Below are positions 1 to 7,900 of a stretch of 14,159 nucleotides of DNA, in pieces (position 1 is the stretch's first letter; the number at the start of each line of letters is the position of its first letter). The notes below the pieces were generated by a model. It was not told where the DNA came from and did no database searches. It worked only from the letters and a program-made list of their open reading frames with translations. The stretch is from positions 1-14,159 of the forward strand of contig NZ_LSJA01000336.1 of the NCBI RefSeq assembly GCF_001556515.1, given 5' to 3'. The stretch is from Caulobacter sp. CCH9-E1. Lineage in GTDB: Bacteria > Pseudomonadota > Alphaproteobacteria > Caulobacterales > Caulobacteraceae. The translations under genes were made by a program, and so were the position numbers.

Positions 1-2
1 AC

Positions 3-122
3 CCGCAGCCCGCCGCGGGCGGGCTGCGGGTCATCGCCGCCCTCGCCCCGTTCGGGGCGGCGATTGTCAGCGCCGTCGTCATGGCGCGCTTGCGTCTCAG
101 CCGGCCGTCAGCCGCCAGCTGA
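3..122 (+). CDS. 3' end of a membrane-protein gene (partial)
   Basis: An open frame enters from the left edge and stops at TGA 120-122, giving the last 39 residues of a protein. Nearly every codon ends in G or C, as in the confirmed genes nearby, so I take it as coding although it is short. The residues include one clear hydrophobic helix (about LRVIAALAPFGAAIVSAVVM), then a basic, Ser/Ala-rich tail (ARLRLSRPSAAS), as at the end of an inner-membrane protein whose C-terminus is cytoplasmic. The family cannot be named from this fragment. Genes beside TonB-dependent receptors are sometimes PepSY-type or other small membrane proteins of iron uptake, but that is only context. The two GC-rich hairpins at 2-30 and 44-59 lie inside this frame, so I do not call them terminators. 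Confidence 0.6.
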   Translation, partial: PQPAAGGLRVIAALAPFGAAIVSAVVMARLRLSRPSAAS

Positions 123-149
123 GCCACAAAACCTTCACTGTTATTTGAT

Positions 150-176
150 GGTGATTAAAAGCATAAGAACATCACC
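150..176. promoter_or_regulatory. inverted repeat in the AT-rich leader of the first receptor gene
   Basis: GGTGAT (150-155) and ATCACC (171-176) form a perfect 6-bp inverted repeat with a 15-base AT-rich spacer. The gap between the upstream stop (122) and the receptor start (199) is the most AT-rich stretch on this side of the window, so the promoter is probably here. The repeat could be an operator or a weak hairpin. I could not match it to a known box such as Fur or Zur, nor assign a convincing -35/-10 pair. Confidence 0.25.
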
Positions 177-198
177 TTAATATTATATGGAGCGGACA

Positions 199-2727
199 GT
201 GAGCGGGTCTTATCTGAGCGCGCTGATGACGCGCGGCGGTCTTTCGGGCGGCGCCCTGGCGCTGTGCCTGGGGATGGGGTGGGCCGGCGGAGCCGTCGCC
301 CAGGATCGGCCGACCAGCGCCTTGAACCCCGATAGCGTCACGGCGCTCACTGACATCGTCGTGACCGCGCAGAAGCGCGAGCAGCGCCTCAGCGAAGTGC
401 CCATGGCGGTCACCGCTTACGGCTCGGATTTTCTTCAGAAGCTCGGCGTCACCAAGTTCGACGAGTTGGCCGCCTTTACGCCTGGCCTGACGGTGCAGGA
501 GCAGAGCGCCAACAACGCCGGATTCGTCGTGCGCGGCGTGACCACCGACAGCGGCAGCGCGCAGGACGAGCCGCGCGTGGCGATCTTCTATGACGGCGTT
601 TCGGCGTCCCGCAACCGCGGCGCCTATATGGAGCTGTTCGACCTGGACCGCGTGGAGGTGGTTAAAGGGCCTCAGGCGACCCTGTTCGGCCGCGCCGCCC
701 TGATCGGCGGCATCAACGTCATCCAACACAAGGCCGATCTTGGCAAAGCCTCGGCCGCGGCCGAACTCGGCGTGGGCGGAGACGGCTACTACCGGGCCTA
801 CGGCATGGCCAACCTCCCGCTGGCGACCGACACGCTGGCGCTGCGCGTGGCCGCCACCGTCCGCCGCCGCGATGGCTGGGTCGACAATCTAGAGGGCGGC
901 GATCCGCTGCAGGGCGCCAAGGCCGAAGCCTATCGCGGGGTGATGACCTTTCGGCCGAACGAGACGCTGCGGTTCGACCTCCTGGTCAACCACCACCACG
1001 ACGACAACGGCGGAACCGCGTTCAAGTCGGGGACCTTCATCCCCGCCGGCGGCGAGATCAGCCCTTATACGCCGGCCCGGCTGAACCGCTCGGCGGCGGG
1101 CTTCGAGGGCGGCGCCGAAATGGGGCTGAGCCGCACGGTCGACACCGCCACCCTGCTGGGCGAGTGGCGGATCAACCCTGGCTGGACCCTGTCCAGCATC
1201 GGCGGCTGGCGCCAGTTCGACAGTCTCGAGACCAACGACCCCGACGGCTCGTCCATGCCCTTCATCCAGGGCGCGGAGGATGCTCGCGGCGAGCAATGGA
1301 GCCAGGAGCTGAGACTGCGCTTCGACGACGGCGGTCCGCTCTCCGGTTTCGCCGGCGTCTCCTACATGCACGAGAAGGGTAGTCAGCGCCTGTCGGCGAC
1401 GTATGACGAGCGTTACGCCCTCGCGCTGCTCAGCGGTCTGCTGGTCACTACGCCCACGCGCTCGACGCCGAGCCTGGCGGAAGCCCAGGCGATTGGCCGG
1501 GGATTCCTGACCGCCGCGCTCACGCCTGGCTTTGGCGCGGCGTCGTCGACAGTGGCGTCCACGCTCGTGTCTTCGCTAAAGTCCGACCACTATGAGCAGT
1601 CGATCAACTACGGCGAAACCGACTCCTTCGACGTCTACGGCGATCTGACCTGGAAGCCGATCAAGGCCCTGGAACTGACCGCCGGGGCGCGGTGGACGCG
1701 GGACGACAAGACTTCGAGCGTGCGGGGCGACCTGCGGAACGGAACCAGCCGGCTTGGCGTGCTGTTGGCGGCGCTGGGCTCGACCAGTCCCGCCACCCAG
1801 GGCGCTCTGCTGACGGCGCTTCTGACCCCCGGCGCGCCCCTGCCGGCGTTTGGGCTCTTCACCCAGCCCCAGGCTCTGACCTCCAGGAGCGGCGATTTCG
1901 ACGGGGTCACCTATCGCCTGGTCGGGCGCTACCAGTTCACCTCGAACGTGTCCGCGTGGGCGTCGTTCGCGCACGGACGCCGGCCGGAGGTCATCTCCCT
2001 CACCCCCGGCAGCCTTCCGGGCACCACCCTGACCGTCAAGACGCTCCCCGCCGAAGAGGTCGACTCGTTCGAATTGGGCGCCAGCGCCGCGCTGCTGAAC
2101 GGTCGTCTGCGACTGAACGGTTCGATCTACGATTACGACTACAGCAACTTCCAGACCCAGAAGTTCGACAGCGGCAAGCTGGTGACGATCAACGCCGGCA
2201 AGGCCAAGGCGCCGGGCGCGGAGCTGCAGGCCACCTGGCGTCCCGCCGAGGCCCTGGAGCTGTTCGGGACCTATGCCTATTCGCACGCACGCTTCTCGGG
2301 CGGGGCCTATGACGGCGACCAGTTCCGCCTGGCGCCCGATCACAGCGTCTCGATAGGCGCCGCCTATTCGCACGCGCTCGGCGGGCTCGGCGTCCTGCGC
2401 GTCCTGCCGACCTACACCTGGCGCTCGAAGGTCTTCTTCGACGACGCCAATGATCGACGCGATCTGCAACTGCCGCTACTGCCGACCGCCCCAATGCTCC
2501 GCGATCGGGTTGTCGACGAATATCAGAAGGCCTACGGCCTGCTGAACCTGCGGGTGCGTTTCGAAGCGCCCGCCGAGGGACCCTGGGCGGTCGAGGTCTT
2601 CGCCACCAACCTGCTGGACAAGAAGTATCTGCTCGACGCCGGCAATACGGGCGACAGTTTCACTTTCCCGACCTTCGTGCGGGGCGCGCCGCGCCTCGTG
2701 GGCGTCTCCTTGAGCGGGCGGTTCTAG
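199..2727 (+). CDS. TonB-dependent outer-membrane receptor (iron-complex type)
   Basis: This is an 842-residue TonB-dependent receptor, an outer-membrane gated channel that takes up a scarce ligand (siderophore, metal chelate or similar) with energy from TonB-ExbBD. The start is probably GTG 199: GGAG at 189-192 sits six bases upstream. The in-frame ATG at 187 overlaps that site and has no good one of its own. A signal peptide ends in AVA|Q after residue 34. A TonB box follows at about residues 52-58 (DIVVTAQ). The plug domain runs to about 176, with the conserved VEVVKGPQATLFGR and the variant ending GGINVI. The rest is a 22-strand type barrel with long Ala/Thr/Leu-rich loops, and the protein ends in Phe (LSGRF), the usual assembly signal. 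Family assignment is firm and the ligand unknown. A terminator-like hairpin follows, so it is probably transcribed separately from the operon at 3049. Confidence 0.95.
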   Translation: MSGSYLSALMTRGGLSGGALALCLGMGWAGGAVAQDRPTSALNPDSVTALTDIVVTAQKREQRLSEVPMAVTAYGSDFLQKLGVTKFDELAAFTPGLTVQEQSANNAGFVVRGVTTDSGSAQDEPRVAIFYDGVSASRNRGAYMELFDLDRVEVVKGPQATLFGRAALIGGINVIQHKADLGKASAAAELGVGGDGYYRAYGMANLPLATDTLALRVAATVRRRDGWVDNLEGGDPLQGAKAEAYRGVMTFRPNETLRFDLLVNHHHDDNGGTAFKSGTFIPAGGEISPYTPARLNRSAAGFEGGAEMGLSRTVDTATLLGEWRINPGWTLSSIGGWRQFDSLETNDPDGSSMPFIQGAEDARGEQWSQELRLRFDDGGPLSGFAGVSYMHEKGSQRLSATYDERYALALLSGLLVTTPTRSTPSLAEAQAIGRGFLTAALTPGFGAASSTVASTLVSSLKSDHYEQSINYGETDSFDVYGDLTWKPIKALELTAGARWTRDDKTSSVRGDLRNGTSRLGVLLAALGSTSPATQGALLTALLTPGAPLPAFGLFTQPQALTSRSGDFDGVTYRLVGRYQFTSNVSAWASFAHGRRPEVISLTPGSLPGTTLTVKTLPAEEVDSFELGASAALLNGRLRLNGSIYDYDYSNFQTQKFDSGKLVTINAGKAKAPGAELQATWRPAEALELFGTYAYSHARFSGGAYDGDQFRLAPDHSVSIGAAYSHALGGLGVLRVLPTYTWRSKVFFDDANDRRDLQLPLLPTAPMLRDRVVDEYQKAYGLLNLRVRFEAPAEGPWAVEVFATNLLDKKYLLDAGNTGDSFTFPTFVRGAPRLVGVSLSGRF

Positions 2728-2731
2728 GGCC

Positions 2732-2765
2732 TGGCGCGCGGCTTGGCGCTCGCCGGGCCGCGCCA
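2732..2765 (+). terminator. terminator-like hairpin after the first receptor gene
   Basis: TGGCGCG (2732-2738) pairs perfectly with CGCGCCA (2759-2765). CGGC (2739-2742) and GCCG (2752-2755) can extend the stem past a three-base bulge. The hairpin begins five bases after the TAG stop at 2725-2727. It has no real T-run (AACCTTCGG follows), so it may be a weak intrinsic terminator or a 3'-end stabilising structure. Confidence 0.45.
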
Positions 2766-2791
2766 ACCTTCGGGGATCTTCCGCCTGCGAG

Positions 2792-2868
2792 GTCGCCGGC
2801 GGAGCTGTGGCGTGCAGACGCTCACCGGTGGGAATCGAGCCCCACCGATTGGAAATACCGGCGGCGAC
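2792..2868 (+). other. cluster of stable stem-loops in a gene-free gap, possible structured RNA
   Basis: The gap 2728-3048 has no credible gene. In it GTCGCCG (2792-2798) pairs with CGGCGAC (2862-2868) to enclose a perfect 7-bp hairpin, CGGTGGG (2826-2832) with CCCACCG (2841-2847), loop AATCGAGC. A further 6-bp stem, TCCGCC/GGCGGA (2780-2785 with 2798-2803), overlaps the outer stem and would compete with it. This could be a regulatory RNA, the remains of a 3' UTR, or chance in GC-rich DNA. I compared it by eye with cobalamin and FMN riboswitch cores and found no match. It lies upstream of the likely operon promoter (2981-3005), so it need not be in that leader. Confidence 0.25.
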
Positions 2869-2980
2869 AGCAAAGCCGCCCAACGCCTGGTCGCTCGAGC
2901 GGGCCGGCGAATGGCTCTGACAAGCGCCAAAGACGTTCCGCCCCTGGCGGCGACCTACGATCGCGGCTCAAAGTTCCCAC

Positions 2981-3005
2981 TTGACGAGATGGTACGTTAT
3001 AACGT
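2981..3005 (+). promoter_or_regulatory. probable promoter and operator of the receptor-chelatase operon
   Basis: A TTGACG hexamer (2981-2986) is followed by the perfect 12-bp palindrome ACGTTATAACGT (2994-3005), which contains TATAAC (2998-3003). The element GTTATAAC matches the Caulobacter housekeeping -10 consensus GCTANAWC, as I remember it, at seven of eight positions. Its distance from TTGACG is a few bases short of the usual range. Alternatively, TTGACG and TTCAAA (3006-3011) lie 19 bases apart with the palindrome between them, the layout of MerR-type metal-responsive promoters. The palindrome is the best operator candidate in the window, but the regulator is not identified. Confidence 0.45.
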
Positions 3006-3048
3006 TTCAAAGCGTCCGCAGTGAAGTACCGCTTTCTGGGGGCGTCTC

Positions 3049-4986
3049 GTGATCTTCAACTGGCAGCCGGCGCGACGGATCGCGCTCTTGGCGACGTCCG
3101 GCATGGCCGCCTTCGGCGGCGCGGCTTGGGCCGACGACGCCACAACGGTGGCTCAGCTCGTCGTCACGCCGACGGCGGGCGAACAGAAGCTGGTCGATGC
3201 CCCGGCCACCATCTCCGTCATCACCCGCCAGGACCTGGAGGCGCGGCCGGTGCAAGACCTGGCGGACGCCCTGCGCGGCCAGCCGGGCGTAAATGTGGGC
3301 GGCATTGGCATGACCCGGCGAGGGATCAGCCTGCGCGGCATGCCTGTCGAGCACACCCTGGTGCTAGTCGACGGCCGTCGTCTCAGCGCGGTCGGCGGTC
3401 TGGTCGCCCACGGTGACTATGACCTGGCCTGGACGCCTGTCGAAGCCGTCGAGCGCATCGAGATCGTGCGCGGTCCGATGTCGTCGCTTTACGGGGCCGA
3501 TGCGCTGGGCGGCGTCGTCAATCTGATCACCCGCAGCGCCACTGACGCCTGGCGCGCATCGGCGACGATCAACGGCTCTTCCCCGGAAGGCGGAGAGGGC
3601 AAGGCCTATCAGTTCGGCGGCTATGTCGGCGGCCCGTTGGTCAAGGACAAGCTGGGCCTGAGCGTCTATGCCGACGCCACCGGCCGCGACCCGACCTTCA
3701 TGGCCTCGGACCCACGCCAGGCCGAGTTGGAAGGCCGCCGTTCGGTCAACGGGTCGGCCACTCTGAGTTGGACTCCGGACACGGCTCAGCGGATCGACCT
3801 GACCTATTCGGCCGGTCACGACGTCCGCTATCGCGACACCGTCACGACCGCCGCGCCGATCACCTACTACCGCTTCTCCGACGACATCGATCGCGAACAA
3901 CTGGCGCTGTCGCACACTGGCAAGTGGTCGTGGGGCGACACGCGCGTTCGCGCCTATCGCAGCGCGCTCGAGCGGGTCAACATTCGGACCAAGAAGCAGG
4001 CGCCAAGCTCGCCGGTGCGCATTGTCGAGCGGGTTCTCGACGGTCACGTCAGCGTTCCGCTCGGCGGCCACCGCGTCAGCCTGGGCGGCGACCTGCGTCG
4101 CCAGAGCTTGCGCAACCCGGAAGTCAACGCCTCGGGGAGGGCCAGCGCCGACCAGGGCGGCGCCTTCATCCAGGATGAGTGGAGCGTGACCGAGCGCTGG
4201 TCGATCGTCGGCGGCGCCCGCTTCGATCACCACGAGGCCTATGACTGGCAGACCAGCCCGCGCCTCTACACCGTGTTTCACGCCACCTCGAAGCTGACCT
4301 TCAAGGGCGGCGTCGGCCGTGGCTTCAAGGCGCCCAGCCTCACCCAGCTGTCGCCCGAATACGACGTGGTGGCGGCCGGCGGGCGGTTCACCGTCTACGG
4401 CAACCCCAACCTCAAGCCCGAGATTGGCGCGACCTACGAAGCCAGCATCGATTATGACGCCGGTCCCTGGTCGGTCCGCGCGGCGGTCTTCCAGAACGAT
4501 CTGAAAAATCTCGTCGAGACGCAGTGCGCAGCCTTCTGCGGCATCCGCGGCCGTGAGGTGCGTCTCTACGGCAACGTCTCGCGCGCTCGGATCAAGGGTG
4601 TCGAGGCGGGCGCCAGCGCGCAGCTGCCGGCGGCCTTCAAGCTATCGGCCAACTACACGCACCTGGACACCGAGAACCGCGCCACCGGGGCCGAGCTGAC
4701 CGAGCGCCCGCGCAATAGCCTCAACGCGCGTCTGGAATGGGCGCCGCGAGAGGATTTCTCGGCTCAGCTTCGCGCCGAATATGTCGGTCGCCAGCGCGTC
4801 AGCACCGGCGTGCTGCCCGACTACAGCCTGTGGTTCTTCGAGGCGCAAAAGCGGCTGACCCCGAACGTCGCTCTCCGGGTCGGGGTTGAGAACATCACCG
4901 ATCAGCGCCTGGCCGAGAAGTCGAGCGGCTACACCTACGCCGAGCCGGGGCGCCTTTATCACCTCGGTGTCAATCTGAGCTTCTGA
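3049..4986 (+). CDS. TonB-dependent receptor of the BtuB/HmuR type
   Basis: This 645-residue outer-membrane receptor is the first gene of the operon and presumably imports the substrate of the chelatase encoded next. The start is GTG 3049, preceded by CTGGGGGCG as a modest ribosome binding site. It gives a signal peptide cleaved at AWA|DD after residue 28, whereas the next ATG would destroy the peptide. A TonB box lies at about 36-42 (QLVVTPT). The plug spans about 37-162, with VERIEIVRGPMSSLYGADAL and GGVVNLI. The barrel carries GFKAPSL at 425-431 and NPNL at 452-455, as in BtuB and haem receptors, and ends in VNLSF. No His lies between these two motifs, where haem receptors usually have a ligand His, so haem is not assured. 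Cys493 and Cys497 probably form a loop disulfide. The stop overlaps the next start as TGATG (4984-4988), implying translational coupling. Confidence 0.93.
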   Translation: MIFNWQPARRIALLATSGMAAFGGAAWADDATTVAQLVVTPTAGEQKLVDAPATISVITRQDLEARPVQDLADALRGQPGVNVGGIGMTRRGISLRGMPVEHTLVLVDGRRLSAVGGLVAHGDYDLAWTPVEAVERIEIVRGPMSSLYGADALGGVVNLITRSATDAWRASATINGSSPEGGEGKAYQFGGYVGGPLVKDKLGLSVYADATGRDPTFMASDPRQAELEGRRSVNGSATLSWTPDTAQRIDLTYSAGHDVRYRDTVTTAAPITYYRFSDDIDREQLALSHTGKWSWGDTRVRAYRSALERVNIRTKKQAPSSPVRIVERVLDGHVSVPLGGHRVSLGGDLRRQSLRNPEVNASGRASADQGGAFIQDEWSVTERWSIVGGARFDHHEAYDWQTSPRLYTVFHATSKLTFKGGVGRGFKAPSLTQLSPEYDVVAAGGRFTVYGNPNLKPEIGATYEASIDYDAGPWSVRAAVFQNDLKNLVETQCAAFCGIRGREVRLYGNVSRARIKGVEAGASAQLPAAFKLSANYTHLDTENRATGAELTERPRNSLNARLEWAPREDFSAQLRAEYVGRQRVSTGVLPDYSLWFFEAQKRLTPNVALRVGVENITDQRLAEKSSGYTYAEPGRLYHLGVNLSF

Positions 4987-7900
4987 TGCGCCGCGCGGCT
5001 TGGATCCTTGGCGTTCTTTGGCTGCTGTTCGCCGCGCTCGGCGCGGCGAACGCGCAGGGCCGGGGCGCGCCGGTCATCAGGGTCGTCACCACCGACTTCG
5101 TCCTGCCAGGCAAGATCGCGCGCCTGGATCGCTGGGCGCAGGAACGGGGGCTGTCGGTCGAGGGGCTCTATGTCGAGACCGACAAGCGCGATCCCGCCGC
5201 CTGGGGCGAGGGCGCCGACCTGATCGTCCTCGACACCCCGCGCGGCAACGACCTGGCCGCCGTTATGGCGAGGGCTGGAGGGGCGCTGGAGGCTAGCAAG
5301 ACGCCTTGGTTGCGGGTCGGCGGCGGTCCGCCAGCCTACGGCGGCGGGCTCCCGCCGGAGCTGGGGCGGCGTCTGGCCAGCTACTATGGCAATGGCGGTG
5401 CGGACAATCTCGCGCTGTTTTTCGCCGCCTACCGAATCTGGCGCGCCGGCGGGGACATCGCCAGCCTGCCGCCGGCCAAGGTTTTGCCCAAGGCCGGGAT
5501 CTACCATCCCGACGCTGGGGCGCCGTTCGCCAGGATCGAAGACTATCTGGCGTGGGCGGAGACGCGCTGGCCAGAAGGCGCGCCGCGCCTGGGCGTCATC
5601 AGCTATGGCGGCGCCCTGGCCAGCGGCGAGACTGACTTGCTGGACGCTTTCGTTCGCGCGGCCGAGAAGGACGGTCTTGCGCCCGTCGTCTTCTGGTTCG
5701 AGGCCAGCGATCCGCAGGGGATCAGCAAGATCGCCAAGGCGGCCAGGATCGACGTGCTGATCAATCTGCAGCACCTGCAGAACGGCGCGGCGCGCAAGGC
5801 CGAGTTCGAAGCCTTGGGCGTCCCGGTCATGGCCGGCTTCACCTATCGCGAAGGCGACATCGCCGCGTGGCGGGCATCGCCCACCGGCATTTCGCCGCAG
5901 ATGACGGCGGTCCTCCTGGCCACGCCCGAGAGCTGGGGCGTCAGCGATCCGATGGTGATCGCCGCCGTCGACAAGGGCGAACTGACGCCGATCCCCGATC
6001 AGGTCGCGGCGATGGTCGGCAAGGCTCGGCGCTTGGCCCTGCTGCGAACCAAGGCCAACGCCGACAAGCGCCTGACCCTGATGTTCTGGAACCATCCCGG
6101 CGGCGAAAAGAACATCGGGGCGTCCAATCTCAATGTACCCAGAAGTCTTTCCATCCTCACCGAGCGGCTCGCCGCCGCCGGCTACGACGTGCCGCCGACC
6201 AAGGAAAAGGCTCTGATCGAAGACGCCCAGGCCATGTTAGGCGGCTATTATCGGCCCGAGACTCTCGATGACCTGCTCGCGCGGGGTCTGGCGACGACCG
6301 TGCCGCTGACCGACTATACGGCCTGGCTCGATCGCCAGTCCGCCGCGGTGAAGCAGGCGGTGACCTCTCGCTGGGGCGCGCCCGACCGTCATTGGGCCGT
6401 GCGCTTCATCGGCGGCCGACAGGTCTTCGTGATCCCGCGCCTGACCCTGGGCAAGCTAACCATCCTGCCGCAGCCGCCGCGCGCGGACCGGGTGGGCGAG
6501 GCCTATCACGACACCAAGGTTCCGCCAGGCCACCTCTATCTGGCGACCTATCTGATGGCGCGCGAGACCCTGGCGAGCGATGCGCTGATCCACTTTGGCA
6601 CCCATGGCACCCAGGAATGGACGCCGGGCAAGGATCGGGGCCTTTCGGTCGAGGACTATCCGTTCCTGACCGTCGGCGACCTGCCGGTCTTCTATCCCTA
6701 CATCCAGGACAATATCTCCGAGGCCATTCAGGCCAAGCGGCGCGGACGGGCGGTGACGATCAGCCACCAGACCCCGCCATTCGCCCCGGCGGGGCTCTAT
6801 GACGAGTTGCGCGACCTGCACGCCCTGATCCACGAATACGACCAGCTGGACGCCGGACCCGTGCGCGAGCGCACCGCCGAGCAGATCCAGGCCCTGGCGC
6901 GGTCCAGCGGCCTTGCCGGCGACATGGGCTGGAGCGCGGTGCGGCTCCGCGCCGAGTTCCCGGCCTTCCTGCCCGCGCTGCACGACCATCTGCACGCCCT
7001 GGCGGCGACGGCGACGCCGCTCGGCCTGCACGCCTTCGGCGAGGCGGCCGCTGTCGAGCTCCGCGCGGCCACGGTCATGCAGCAACTGGGCGAGCCCTAT
7101 TATCGGCGCCTTGGCCTCGACCCCAAGGAGGTGTTCGCCGAGGACTTCGGGACGCTGAAGACCTCGGCGGCCTATGCGCTGACGCTGCGTCGGCTGCAAA
7201 GCCCGGGGCCTCTGACGGACATCACCGATCCGGAGCTCTCGGCGATGCTGGAGCGCGGCGCTGTTCTGGACCGCAACCTCGCCGAAACCGGCGAGATCGA
7301 GGCCCTGCTGGCCGGTCTTTCCGGGGGCTTCGTGCGCGCCGGACCAGGCGGCGATCCTGTCCGTAATCCCGAGGTCCCCAGCGGCCGCAACCTCTTCGCC
7401 TTCGAGCCCGACAAGCTGCCGACCAAGGCGGCCTATGAGGCGGGCATCCGCGCCTTCGACCAGCTCTACGACGCCTATCGGCGCCAGCACGGCGCGCCGC
7501 CGGAGAAGCTGGCCTTCTCCCTGTGGTCGGGCGAGGCGATCCGCACCCTCGGCGTCATTGAAAGCCAGGCGCTCTACGCCATGGGCCTTCGCCCGGTTTG
7601 GGACCAGGGCGGGCGGGTGATCGGGCTTGAGATCATCCCCGCCAAGGACTTGGGGCGGCCGCGCGTCGATGCGGTGCTGCAGGCGACCAGTGTCTATCGT
7701 GACCAGTTCGACGGCTTCATGCGCTTGGTCGGCGGCGGCGTGAAGCGCCTGGCTTCCGTGGACGAGCCCGGCAATGTCGTGGCCGCCAACAGCCGGCGGA
7801 TCGAGGCCGATCTGGTCAAGGCCGGCATGGCGCCCGAGCGCGCCCGCCGGCTGGCCGCCGCGCGGATCTTCAGCAACGCGCCCGGCGACTATGGCAGCGG

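Noticed and set aside
2..59. Two strong GC hairpins at the left edge as terminators
   Set aside because: They lie within an open frame with strong coding bias that continues to the stop at 120-122, and no T-run follows them.
2826..2847. tRNA T-arm-like hairpin on the minus strand
   Set aside because: The loop is eight bases in the best pairing, and no matching acceptor strands or anticodon arm of the right geometry are present.
2790..2900. Cobalamin or FMN riboswitch upstream of the operon
   Set aside because: A GGTGGGAATC piece recalls the cobalamin core, and the other strand recalls part of the FMN element, but the remaining conserved boxes are missing. The region also lies upstream of the likely promoter.
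4986..5060. Tat signal peptide on the chelatase
   Set aside because: Two Arg are present near the start, but the residues after them do not follow the twin-arginine consensus. A Sec peptide fits better.
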